From: Chara braunii | Lineage: Eukaryota; Streptophyta; Charophyceae; Charales; Characeae | Reading direction: 5' to 3' | DNA length: 58,122 nucleotides | Assembly: GCA_003427395.1 (NCBI GenBank) | Contig: BFEA01000096.1 | Location: 1,633,506-1,691,627, forward strand | Shown here: positions 32,885-45,024 of the stretch, piece after piece | How the letters are laid out: the number at the start of each line of letters is the position of its first letter | Position numbering within the stretch: the first letter of the stretch is position 1 | Made by a program: the position numbers and the translations under genes | The notes under the pieces: model-generated | What the model was told of the DNA's origin: nothing | The model's input: the letters and a program-made list of their open reading frames with translations, nothing else | The model's database searches: none

Positions 32885-35550
32885 CATAAACATGTAACTC
32901 TCAATCCCCGTCAACTGATGATAAACGCTCTAGGCCATGAGAAAAAGTTTTGCAGCCCTGTGTAATGTGTGAGTAGGGTGTAAAGCAAGCAACGCTCCAC
33001 ATAGAGCTTGAGAGAGTGGCATTGCGGTAGCCTTGTTCATCTCTGGTTTTTGTTGCAGTCTGATCAGGTTTCTTGTGCCTTGCCACTCCAGTAGGCCTCA
33101 CTTTCTGAAGTGGTACAGTAGGTACGCTACGCTAGTATGATCATCTTGTTGTGCCACAGTTCACAGCGGCAGTCAGAGACTTAACCATTAATGCTAACTT
33201 GCCGACACCCAAAAGGAACCTCACACATTGGAGTTGTCGTTGCTCTAGGTGTGGGTGGATTGTTACTCTGACTACTTACTTTGCCTACGCTCGGCTCAGG
33301 TGGTCTCTAGAGGGAGTTATTTGGAAGCTGTAGTCAGCGGCTCACAGTTCCGGTCGGATAAACCGTTAGTAACTGTTTACATACTCAGTTAGGAGAAATC
33401 ACTGACCCAGACAGTTTAGTTTAAACTCGAGATTATCAATCGTTACCAGGCTTCAGGGATCTCTACGATAAAACAGAGGACCTTTTCAACTCGGACTCAG
33501 ATTAGATCTCAAATCTTTCTCATGAGAGTGATACTGATGTAGGGCCCAATGAGAGTGATACTAAAATCCTTCTCCACCGAAAACCATTCTTACAGATCAA
33601 AGGTGGTGGAACTCTTCGAACTCGGGCTCCAACCGGTGGGCTGAATCAAAGCAGGGGCAGAACATAAACTGATGATTGGGTTTGGGGAGTTGCCATCTAC
33701 ATCCGTCATTGGAGGGCTATACCACCAGGACGGGTAGTGTCCGCTGGTAACAGGCTCATCTGATCCCTCTACAGACAGAGACGTAGACGAAGACACAACG
33801 AGCCCTGATAGTGGATGATCACCAACGAGCTCGGGGAACTTAATGGAACCCTCATCGAATTCGACTTATGTCTATTAATAGAAATTCCTTGGAAAACTAC
33901 CCTAGTTGTTAGCACTGATCAGGCAGTTTCGGACGATCGTTCCATGGACTCTCATTCACTTGTTTTCGGATCTGCCCCGGTCGGACTGCGCTTTACCTTT
34001 TCCGTGGCATTAAGAGTTGCTTCAATATCAACATGAGATCATGAGAGAGAGGTAGTCACCACTTGTCCATGTCAGTTGTCACTTTACAGATCAGGCTTCG
34101 TCTCAACGTTTAAGTAGTAGAGTGACTAGCCGCATAGTATTAAAGAACATTAGTTATCCTAGAACGAAGCTCTAATAGAGGCATGCTATCTCACAGCGGC
34201 TTCTCTGCAATTGGTGTCCTTGTCTGTGCTTGATCATGCATGACACGGTCAGGTACTTTAAGTCAAGGTCTATAGATGCCAGTTACCTACAACCTAACCT
34301 ACTCTTTGTATGGGGTTTGGACGAAGAAGTCATGAAGGATGAGGAGATCATGGTAATAAAATGTGGGGTTATTATGAACACGCATGAGAATTGGGAATCT
34401 GAGGCAGCTGCATGTATGAAGCTTCAAAAATCGGCCTAAAGAGTTATGAAATAAAAATATATTGAGTACGTGTTTTACTTTCGTGATCTGACTGAAAAGT
34501 TGCACAACTCCGGCTCATCTTTAGAGTCAGTGCAGCAGGCAAGGACGAGGCTCGGGTAAACACGGAAGGTGCCCAAGCTTTTCTCTTTGAGGTTTCTGAG
34601 AGTACGTCAGCTAACGAAAAATTTTAAGCAAATTTGCAGCTATTCTAACCCATCAAGGTTTGATGACTTGACATCTCAGCATTTAATCAAAGATTCTATC
34701 AACATTTAATCAGCATTTAATCAACATTATTGAATGATTATTCAACATTCAATCAGTATTCAGTTGACATTCAACCAATATACAACCATTTGAAGTTACT
34801 CGAAAATTTCAGTCGGAGTCAGCCAACCTTAAGCCACTCTTATTTGCATCAGATCAATTTCAGTTCAACAAACAATCAGAAAAAAAAAAAAAAAAAAAAA
34901 AAAAAACAAGGATCGGTTTCAATTCCCGATTCAGCAGGTGAGTACAGTCGAGTTATTCTCAGTCGAGGAGGTTGTCCTGACAAGTCTTAATCAGATCGCT
35001 TCCAGAGATGCCTTCCAGCATCGGTACATCAGTGCAACTGCTGTCAAGCAAGGTGAACTATCTATCTTTGTAGTTCATACTTAGTTTGTAGGAGGTACCA
35101 TTCATGACCTGAGGATTTACTTGAAGAAAGGCAAAAAAACACATGAACACTTTGAATCGGTCTGGATCTCGGCAACCAAATACCTTGAGGAGAGAAAAAA
35201 AAAGGCTTGATGAGGATGGTATCAAACTGATTCGCAGCTTCGGACCGAAGTTCAACACAGACGGGTCATACTGAGGTGGTTTGGTGAATTTGGCAAAGAG
35301 GTACATCTCTACTATAACGAGTGATTACGAGGCAATGACCCAACCCTCAGAGTTTCAGCATCTCAGATGAGGGGTTTTCTCTCAGCCATATCTTCCTACT
35401 CTATGCGAGGAGTTTTGAGCTATGGTTGACTTCCGTATTATGGCCCTCGGATGTAAGTGTTCGGAACTTGCAGGCTTTAAGTGACTCTATATCCAAAGAC
35501 CACAATCTTAGGGAGCACGTGGACACGGCTTAAGGTACAAAAAACAAACA
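32885..35550 (+). repeat. Large repeat unit, copy 5 (full length)
   Basis: Collinear with copy 1 over about 2.65 kb including the internal region absent from copies 2-4. Poly-A run at 34880-34906. The 90-aa ORF equivalent at 34939 has GTG instead of ATG and one internal stop. Similarity stops at about 35550 (ACAAAAAACAAACAGCCAAG), where unrelated retroelement sequence begins. Confidence 0.8.
34230..34439 (+). CDS. Short conserved ORF in repeat unit copy 5 (unknown)
   Basis: 69 codons, counterpart of 14183-14416 (shared SYLQPNLLFVWGLD). An upstream stop differs and the end is shorter. No function assigned. Confidence 0.25.
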   Translation: MIMHDTVRYFKSRSIDASYLQPNLLFVWGLDEEVMKDEEIMVIKCGVIMNTHENWESEAAACMKLQKSA

Positions 35551-36330
35551 GCCAAGGTAAAGATTGAGTGTATAACGTAGAGGGATGAGTGAGGACTCTT
35601 GACTAGTGTTTACCATGCTCTCTTCATGTGTACTCTCTGATATTGTTATGAGTTCTCATTCTTCCCTCACTTATCTTGCCATTGCTAGAGTCTGTCAGTC
35701 TTGCTTCGTTTGCATGGACCCTGCTTGATGATTGTATTTCTCTGATGATCATGCCATAGTTCTCAAAATTAGTAAATTGGCAAAATTGATGCATGCATGA
35801 CATTCTATGATTATTATTTGCATGATTCTCTGTTGTTCCAAATCAAAGTAAAAGATTCATAAGACTGGGAACCGGCGAAGATCGCAATGGAAGGGTTTCG
35901 CTGGAAGACGGGCGCGCAAAACAGGTTGGGATTTGTTTTAATTAAATTTATTTATTTATTTTAAATATCATCCAAAATCCAGCGTGACAGTCTGTTGGCT
36001 TTATGGTCGTCCGAAGAGGCTCGACTAAAGAAAAAAAATGCGACAAAAATGACGTCGTTGTAGGGGACATGAAAAGTTTTCGTGTCCGGAACGAGTCTGG
36101 GTCAGTATCAACTTTGAGCTTTTGAGTAGGGCATAAGAATTGTTGACAATTCCTGATTTTCATACTAATTTTATTATTTTGATTGAGACATTATTCTCTT
36201 AGAAATTCTCAGTTGCTAATTGGGTCTTATCTTTTCATGTGTGAGGTACCACACTGCATCGGAGGAGGAGACTTGACTTTACTAATTAGAGAAGATCAGG
36301 CTTTATCACATATATGTCTTGTGATCCCTA
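35551..36330. other. Possible 5' region of a plus-strand Ty3-type relic
   Basis: AT-rich, no ORF, no primer-binding site or LTR border recognised. It is placed with the retroelement only because coding relics of the element start just after it. Confidence 0.3.
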
Positions 36331-38735
36331 GATGTCCTTAAAGAAATGAGAAAGAAGAGAACGAGTCAGTGGGTAAGAGATTTCATCAAGAATACTAACT
36401 ACTGATTCACTGAAAGAACTCTCAAAAAATTTAACATTAAAGGGGTATTTCTCTATCAGTATGAGCACTGTTGCGTTTACCACTCTGGCAGTTTGACCAC
36501 CCGTGTAGTGCTGACTCACTTCTTGGAGGGAGATATCTATGATATTCATCCCTACGTCAAGAAGGGAGGTTGCAACGATGGTGAGGCCTTTAACTGGCTA
36601 TGAGAAATTGTTGTTCAGTCTATTTATGATGAAAAGGCAGATCTAACAAGGCGAAAAAAGAGAGTGGAATGGGGGTTAATGCCTGTAACTTATAAGATAA
36701 TTAAAAAATTTTCCTATTCCTTAAAACTATTGTAACGGAAGTAATTGGTTGTCAATAATTAATATGGCATTGAGGTGGAAAAAATGAGAAGACTGTCATG
36801 AGAGTAAGAGAAACTTCAACAGAGGAAATCATACGAAGAAAACTAGAATTTGGCAGAGACTCATATCCAAGTAAGAAAGAGGTCGAGTGTCTCCTGAGAT
36901 CACTGAACACTTTAAGTGAGAAAGAAATGTCCCCAAACAAGATTGTCAACTATGAGATGATGTTAGAAATTTGTTGAGGAAGTTGCACTGAAAGAGAAAG
37001 AGAGACTTGAGAGAGAAAATAAAGGCTTTATTGGATCTACTCGGTTTGTTGTCTTTGAGGGATTCCCAACTCCACCTTTATATAATATTTTGTCAAAAAA
37101 CAATTGGTCCGCATTGATTGAGTTTGCACTGAAAGTGAGAGGAGACCAAAGACGCAAATAAGTCAACCATATGTACCTTCGGAAGTGAGACCCTGATTCT
37201 GGTTGGAAAAATGGTATAGAAGGCTGAGTAAGGGGGATTCTGATAAATTGCTCAATTCCCTTAATTCTATAACAAGGAGAGTTGTGATTCTCTACGAGAT
37301 TGTTATGTATGAGACACTAAAGAATCTGGGATGGGAACTTGATGGTATGTATGTTCTTACCTGTTCTTTTATTGACATTGATGACTTTGATATTGGGATC
37401 TACGTGTCACGACATAGGTCTAAAGAGTGTAGAAGTACTCGATGATGGCAACGAGCATCAGATATTGTGCATGATGAGAATAAAAAACTTGAACAAGTAG
37501 GGGTGAGCTTCTTTTGGAGTACCTATGTTAGACCTTTCACTGGGATACCGTCTCCACTTGTTGAAGGGTTTATGTTTTCAAGGAATAATTAGTTAGTCAT
37601 GATAAATTTTGTATGGAAGGTGAAGAGGGCTAAAAAAAAATAGTCTCAGCAGCAAGGATAACTGGTGTGAGAGGCAGACTTTATGAAGTATATGGGTCGA
37701 ATAATCCCTTTGTAATTCTGAGGTACGAGACATGCGTAAGAGAACGAATAATATTTCACATTCCAGTGGTCAAATTCCTGGACACCTGCAGCTTGGACAT
37801 AAGGATTTACGCTCCGGTATGCCTAGAGAAGGAAGCTGATTATTCAGAATGTAGGATGAGAGTTTATGTCAACCTTATAAGGACAAAAGAGTGGCTTGAA
37901 AAACTACAAAGAAAAATAACTTGGTGCCAAGGAATAAGACAATTTGAGAGACTCACTAGTTTTTTAACCATTGATGGCTTTGATGACAGGAGAGACTGAC
38001 CACCTCTCTTGGAAGCTATTGCCATAGTAGGTAACGCAAGGGAGAGTGACTCCACAGTGGTCATAAAGTATTTATTCTTTGAGATCTCTGATTATACTCA
38101 TGCAGAGGCCTACCTCTCTTAACGCTGTCTAAGATAATCGATAATGTCTGGTTCTGTTGAACAACTAACATTTGGGGTTGTGTTGGAAGGAATAGTAGTC
38201 AAGACAGAAGAGACTCTTCGGATCTCAGAAAGAAGTCTCTCTACTTTGGATGAACTTTGATCGTCTGAGAGACTCTGCCTTGAGAGTCGTTACTGACCAG
38301 ACTGAGATCAACTATTTACTAAAAGTGGTAAAAGTGAGAATTACTAAGAGAATATCATATCACTCCTTTAGAGAACGAGTCTATCTTGCAAGGAGAATCA
38401 ATGGCGATCAATAAGCCATGCAATTTGACTATGAGATTATAGACCTAACACGGTACTTTATGATCTGGGGTACTGTGAAAGGAAATAACAGAAGATTGAG
38501 TAGGGATGATGAAAGGGAACTGATTGAGGATTATATTGGAAGGCCGCGAAGGATTGCTTTACCTTGGATTACCACGAGTTTATTATTGCCTACACACTCT
38601 ATGTACATAATTATCAAGGAGTGGAACAAACAAGGGAAGAGAGAAAGGAATCCGTATCCCTTGCAAAAAGAGTANGAGATTGAAAATAAAAGAGAAGAAG
38701 ACAAAAGTGACAGAAAGAAAGATAAGAGAATATCG
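36331..38735 (+). pseudogene. Decayed ORF upstream of gag (unknown)
   Basis: Long stretches read as protein with isolated stops and frame changes: 36331-36735 has two TGA codons in otherwise open sequence (YQYEHCCVYHSGSLTTRVVL), 36975-37160 is open (KGFIGSTRFVVFEGFPTPPL), and further blocks lie at 37203-37445, 37667-37999 and 38418-38735. The last becomes Lys/Glu-rich (REEDKSDRKKDKR). I do not recognise a domain. Position directly before gag suggests an extra N-terminal ORF of the same retroelement. One N at 38675. Confidence 0.35.
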
Positions 38736-38753
38736 GGGAAAGTTAATTGTCAA

Positions 38754-39055
38754 AATGGTTGGACGAGGGAGACCTAGTTCCGCTGCAGGGACTTATGAAA
38801 AGGCCTTGGTTGGTGTTATACGAGAGCTGGTCGAGAGAGTTGACACGATAAAAGGAGGGTCGGATATCGCAAACGAAAAGAGGTCAGATGAAAGGATTTC
38901 ATGCTTAAGAGGGTCTCAAGTGAATGATTTTTTGGATGCATATGAACTAATTGGTCTCAGTTATGGCAGGACAGACAAACAGTGACTCAAACACCTTCTA
39001 TCTTATTGTGATACTGACTCAAGGTTGATTGTCCAATAGTTGATACAAGGGGCTA
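38754..39055 (+). pseudogene. Ty3-type gag, N-terminal part, interrupted by an insertion
   Basis: Starts at ATG 38755 (MVGRGRPSSAAGTYEKALVG) and reads to a TGA at about 38983 (after GRTDKQ), then open again to a TAG (after DSRLIVQ). The final 144 bp (38912-39055) recur at 42752-42895, where the reading continues into the rest of gag, so this is the left half of one gag gene split by the sequence between the two copies. Confidence 0.6.
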
Positions 39056-42000
39056 GGAAGGGGAGGAAGAGGAGGAAGAGGAGGAGGAGGAGGAGGAGGA
39101 GGAGGAGGAGGCATGAAGGAGATGATGGTGAGCACGTACCTCCTGTCATGGTTGGCGACGGCGACGAAGACGACGGTGGCAGCAGCTCCGGGGTAGCACG
39201 TGGGCACCAGCGACGGCGACGGCGACGTGGTGGCGATGGGGACGACGGTGGAGCCGACAACAGCGACGAGGGACGGGGAACGGTGCTCCAGGCCAGCTCG
39301 GGGGTGCGTGGGCGTGGGCCGCTTGGGTTCGAATTGGAATTCGAATTCGAATTCGAATTCGAACACGGACCGCGATTCGGATTCAGCCGTCGATCGGAGC
39401 GGATGAACGGTCGATATTACAATGGCCAAAAAAATTGGGTCTGATGGGGCCCGATTTTTTTTTTTCGATGGGGGGTTACAATCAGGGACCATCCCCATCA
39501 CCTCGCCCTTTTTCAACCCTGATTTTAGGCTTTGACCCAAGTGCGCGCGGGGTGGCCCGGGGTTCCGACCGGTCCAGTTGCCCGGCCGGGCGGGCCAGGC
39601 AGGTCCCGGGCAAGGTTTTGCTGCCCGGGTGGCCCGGATCGTAGCCTAGCATTGTGCTAATGAAAATTTAAAATTTTGGGTTTTATTGTTTGACATCTTT
39701 ATATTTTGTTATGTAAATTTATCCTAACACCTATGAATTAAATAATTTAAAAAGATTATAATGAACATTTAAAATTTGAAAGCAATAAATTGTAGTTTCT
39801 TAAGGATTGGTATATAGTTAAAGGTTGATGACATAAATGAAAACATGATCCTTGTTCCCTAAAGAGGGGTCATTAATATAATAAATTATAAAAATAAATC
39901 TTAAGCGCACTTTTATAGTTTATTTATTGCATGACTCTAACAAAAGTTTGACTCGCACATGCTACTAGAATTTAAAAAAATGGAGTTTTAAATCGATATG
40001 TAGGAAAGACAAAAAACAGTCAGCATAAGAGGTAAATATAAATGTGTTTTTTTTATATCGAAGAAATTTGGGAGGAAAAAATAAATAGTGAAAGGGGGAA
40101 ACATAATTACCTATCTTTTTATAGTAAGTATGAGGAAAGTTGATGATACGCGGTTTTTTATAGATGACATGCGCTTTTTTTATATGCCGTCAAATTTCCT
40201 CATAATTTTTTTTTCGTCTTCTAATCAGCATATCCACGAGATTTATCGATTGATCAGTAAGGGTTACCTAGGTTCTCTGAAATTTAGAAAATAAATAAAT
40301 AAATTTGAACCATTAGTTCATTATGTTTTAGTTAGAAAATATGTGATACACTATTGATGTAAGCATCATTATTCGTCGTAATTACTCCAATGCTTTATTT
40401 ATTCATAATTTATTTGTTACATTTAAGACTAAAGAATATAAAGTCATAATAAGTTAGGTAGCATGGGTTATCTAACTGGAAAATCTGGTCGGATTATCTG
40501 GTCGGGTGATCGGGGGGGTAGGATCATTCGGAAATTCGGATGATTAAAAAAAAAAAAAAAAAAAAAAAAGTGATATTACGCATACAAAATACAATAGAAC
40601 TATGTTCTTATTTCATAAAAAGCTTGATATGTCATGGAAGGGTTTAAAAATGGTAAGATAGGGAATAAAAGGGTTTAGACGGGTGATGTTTAACTCATTC
40701 TATAATTTTTTATCTTAATATTACTTGTTTTTTCTGATTTATTTTTTATCTTCATATCTGTTGTTGAGATATCAAAGATGGCCTCAAACCAAAAGTTGTT
40801 CGTATTATTGATATGAACAATATACTTTTGTTCAGATTTTCTCGATTTTTTTTTCAGTTAAAAAAATATATTTTGTGCAGGGCCGAATTTTCCATATCTA
40901 GGATATAATCCGTAATTTTCATCCGGATTGAAGATTCTAGATAAAATTGACCTTCCAGATATCTTGATTTGCTACCTAGATAATAAGCGACTAACGATTC
41001 ATGACGAGTGGATAATAACAATTGGCTCTTTGAAGGAGTGAGAAATATAGAAAGTATTTCGAAAACGAAGATGAAAAAATATAATCCTCTAGTTTAACGG
41101 CAAAGCAAAGTATAAAAGCTCGATAGATTCTTGTTTTTCGAAAGTACAATACATAGTTTTCCCTTCAACGAGTTCTGGACAATTGTAAAGCAGTAACTCA
41201 TTATACGGAGGAAAAAAAATACAAATTGTCACGAGGGTTGTGTTTATAGGGTAGATTTATCAATATAAAATAAAATGATGTAAAAATAGTTTTTTGTCTT
41301 CTGAATATGTATACTCAACTCTTTTTTTTTTAGGGGATGAAAATTGTTAACTAATGAACATAAATTAAAAAGGATTAAATCTTTAGGTAATACTTTGATA
41401 AAACCAAATTGTTATTTGAATATTCATATACACATATGTAGTGTTGTTGCCCTAAAAGGGGTCTCCCACTCCCTCAAATGTTTTTTGGGTGGTTGTTTTC
41501 AGGAGAGCATGGTGGTACGGGACGTTCGAGGCCCGCAAAAACAAATTTAGAACTTTTTTTTTTTCCTTAAGATACCGCTGTTTATACATTTACCGAAACA
41601 AAAACTACAAATAACTGAAGAATGGGAGGTCAAATGACCTGGATACCCTCGCAATTTTTATTTTTATTTTCCCTCTTTGTTTTTTTTTAATTACTTAATA
41701 AATCAGTTGTGTGTGTTGCCATGTTAGCTATACACAACTTCACAACAAGATACGAGTTTTTGTGAAGTTGTCAACAACACACTGAACCACACGCACACAC
41801 ATAAACACAGACGATTGATTGAATGATTGATCATAGTAACCAGACACAATGTTTTTTTTTTTTTTAGTTGTGTATGACCAATATGATAATGTCGTGTGCA
41901 TACACACAAACGTACGCACACAAGCACCCCTACACCTAATCTCCCCCCCACACACACACTACGTTGTTACTTGTACGCACCCTCATATGAGTACGGATTC

Positions 42001-42751
42001 CGCTAGGGGCCTCGTACGAGTTTTTTTTTTTAATCCGGTATTGTTTTTATTTTTTTTCTTAAATTCTAGTAAGAATCTATAGATGATGCTTGACCGAATG
42101 TTTTTTTTTTTTTTTTGTTACCTAGGCTACCAACCGGGCTGCTCGGGTCACCCTATTTTCCTAGGCGACCCGGCCGTCCAAGGACCAGAGAAGGTCCCAA
42201 TCCAAAAGAAATAAAAAAAATAAAAAAATCGAAAACAAACACTATGTTATGCAGAAAAAAAAATGAACAGCTTTTGCCTCAAGGTCACATCGATGTTTTT
42301 AATCAAATTTAAAAATATTATTATTTTTATTTTTTTTTAGGAATTTTTTCATGCACGGTCGGGCACCCGGGCGTGATGCCTGGGGTACCCGGGCGTTCTT
42401 TCTGTGCTCTCCCAGAGGACCCTAATTCTGGGCTCTTTTCCGTTTTTTAGAGTTGGTTATCAAGGGAAAGGGGGGTATAAATTGTTTTTAAAGGGGCTAA
42501 GAGGGGTTAAAGGAGGGTCTTTTAGTGTGATTTTTTTTTTTTTAATCTCTAANGCCCCGGGGGGGGTCCGGGGTGGGGCATAAAACCCCATTTTTGGGGT
42601 TTAGCCCATGTGGTGCGCGCTTTCGCTGCGCACCCCCCACTTTTTTTTTCTTTTTTTTTTTTGCGGGGGGGTCTGGAGCCGGGGTTGGGGGTGCCCACCC
42701 CCGGAACCCCGGAACCCCGCCGGGGCCCCGGGGCCGGGGCTCGACAACCGT
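39056..42751. mobile_element. 3.7-kb insertion in gag, flanked by a 144-bp direct repeat
   Basis: It begins with a (GGA)n run (39056-39110), then GC-rich GAC/GGC repeats and a GAATTC microsatellite (39333-39362). An AT-rich 2.4-kb non-coding middle follows, and it ends with GC-rich hairpin-forming sequence (42555-42745). No transposase, RT or terminal inverted repeat is visible. A proline run on the minus strand comes from the (GGA)n repeat. The 144-bp duplicate with two mismatches could be a very long target duplication, a template-switch product, or an assembly overlap that was not collapsed. N at 42553. Confidence 0.5.
39600..42100. other. AT-rich interior of the insertion
   Basis: No gene or RNA. 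Several A or T homopolymers of 10-20 bases. Nothing identifies a parent element. Confidence 0.4.
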
Positions 42752-44166
42752 GGTCTCAAGTGAATGATTTTTTGGATGAATATGAACTAATTGGTCTCAG
42801 TTATGGCAGGACAGACAAACAGTTACTCAAACACCTTCTATCTTATTGTGATACTGACTCAAGGTTGATTGTCCAATAGTTGATACAAGGGGCTACAACA
42901 TGGGAAGGAGTTAAGGAGATAATGAAAAGAGAATTTAAAAAAGTCTATGTTTCAACTACTACCAATGATCTACTCAACATCAGAAGAGCTAAGTATGACA
43001 CCTTCAATGTCCTTCGAACTTTCATCAGAACAACCAGGAGAATCCCATATTTGTATGAGGCTCAAAGATGTCATATCTTTCTGACTAATTTTACAGATAA
43101 TGAGAGACAGACTGTTCTCAATCAAGCTCAACACTATCCTTTCAGATGGGATGAAATGGTTGGAATAGTCAGAACTTTGCATACGGTCTCACACAAGAAG
43201 TGGTCACTGGATCATATCAGTACATTGGCTAAAAAATGAGAGATCGAGAATGGTATGAGCAGAGAGAACACTTTGAATGTTGAAAATCTTATTCAACGAG
43301 TTATGACCAATTACATGCTTGTTAACCATATTGTTGATGAAAAAGGGAAGAAGAAGGTTGAAAGCGAAGATGAAGATGATGATGATAGTGATGGTTATGG
43401 TTATGGTAAGAGAGGAGATTCCTCCAGATCAAGAAAGAACAGAGGGAATGGTGGAAAAGGGAACAGAAAGAGAAGAAAGTATGATGAACGTCCAAGGAAG
43501 AGTTTTGTCTGTTATTATTGTAGAGAGAGAGGTCATACTACCACCTACTGTAAACCTCTGGAGGAGGATGTGAAGAGTGGGGTGGAAAAGAAGGATACAA
43601 TGGGTAATGTATGTGACACTTCACGAAATAAACTGGATCTCAGGCATCCTGGACGTATGAGACTTCTTGCCCTTACACATGAAGAGAAGATGAAGAAAAT
43701 GAAGAACAGAAAGGTCAATGTGAATGTTCACTTCTTCATTGGTGAATTGCCTGAAGAGCTTGTACAAAAGACTTATGACTCTCTTTTACTGATTGAAATG
43801 TCTTTACAGTCTCTAACACTCGTAGAAGACAAATCCGACGAGACTTCGCTGAGCGGACTTTCGTTGGGAGAGAGTTCTGCTTCTCAGACTTCTTCTGAGT
43901 TAGTAGCATTTTCACCTAACGAGTTCTCCTGTTCAGCCAACATGATGTCTTTCGAGGGTGATCTACCACCGGAACTCATCATGGAACCCAACGAGGTGAT
44001 TGGAGAAGTGAGGAATCTTCAACGCTTCACACCACAAATGATAAAGGAAAAGAAGAGAACAAATGCCGAGGAGACTATAATTGACATTCTTGATGATCAA
44101 GAACCAGACCCTCACTTTAAGAAAAGTGAGCAAAAGGAAGAAGAGAAAATTCACCTTCAAGAGTAA
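42752..44166 (+). pseudogene. Ty3-type gag with CCHC zinc knuckle
   Basis: The capsid-like helical part (WEGVKEIMKREFKK to EMVGIVRTLHTVSHKKWSLD) runs from 42880 to 43237 and is broken by a TAG before it and a TGA at its end. From 43255 the frame is open for 303 codons: a basic/acidic linker, then a zinc knuckle CYYCRERGHTTTYC at 43510-43551 (C-X2-C-X4-H-X4-C) and an acidic tail. Gag binds the element RNA and forms the particle. Two stops in the conserved part mean that this copy is dead. Confidence 0.7.
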
Positions 44167-44214
44167 GCTAGAAGATGAAATTGTAATTACGGATGGAATT
44201 GTAATTACGGATGT

Positions 44215-44802
44215 AATTATAAAAATGTTAGAAGAAACGAAAGTGATTTTGTCATTCAAAGAGGCAATGTCGCTAGCACCAAAGTTGAGAGAGAGACTAA
44301 AAAAACTAATTGATAAGAAAAAGATGGAAGTCAATTATCTGGGATCAGTCTTTCCCAACCAAGTGAACAAGACCTTACATGGATGTAACATAAGATTTGC
44401 AACCATTGGTTGTGGGTATTTAACTATCTACCTTAATCAGGTGAAAATCCGAGCCCTAGTGGATTCTAGGGCGGAAATGGTACTATCTCTCAGAGAGCTA
44501 TGAAAGTCTGTGACCTGGCCATTGATAGGCCTTCAAAGCAAATATTAAGTAATATTGTTGGGCAACTCTTTGTAGCAGGGTTTATTGACAACTTGTCTAT
44601 CGAGGTTGGGATTGTGTCAGTCGAATTGTTGGGATTCGTGGTGCCAGACCTGGACCATGATCGTATTTTGGGCACTCCATTCTTACACAAGATGGAAGTT
44701 GTCCAGTTCTTCGGTCATGAGGGGTCATCCTGGATTCGCTTGCAATATCCGGAGATTGCACGGGAACATACTTTTATGGTTTGTACTTCTCATCATCATT
44801 AG
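44215..44802 (+). pseudogene. Retropepsin-like protease domain of the Ty3-type relic
   Basis: Two frames joined by a shift at about 44500. The first holds ALVDSRAEMVL, corresponding to the retropepsin active site D-[ST]-G-A; the Gly is replaced by Arg. The second (44500-44802) has the flap and the hydrophobic ILGTPFL helix start typical of the domain end. The protease would cleave Gag-Pol. The frameshift and the Gly-to-Arg change argue for inactivity. Confidence 0.65.
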
Positions 44803-45024
44803 CATAAGGTGTAAGTTAACTTAATCAGAAGGAAATAATCTGTTGAGCAGATAAGGAAAATAAAAGGAAAAGATTAGCAAGAAGTCAAAGAGGAAGTTTC
44901 AGGTGATATTAATCAGATTTCGAACATGATGAAAGTTTTGGCAAGCTCAAAGATGAGGATGGACAGACTGAAGCGTTCAAGAAGGATGTTGAGACTGCGA
45001 AGAACGAAAAAATGGAATTAAAGT

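Noticed and set aside
39019-39540. Proline-rich protein on the minus strand
   Set aside because: The Pro run comes from the (GGA)n repeat and the rest has no domain; no credible start.
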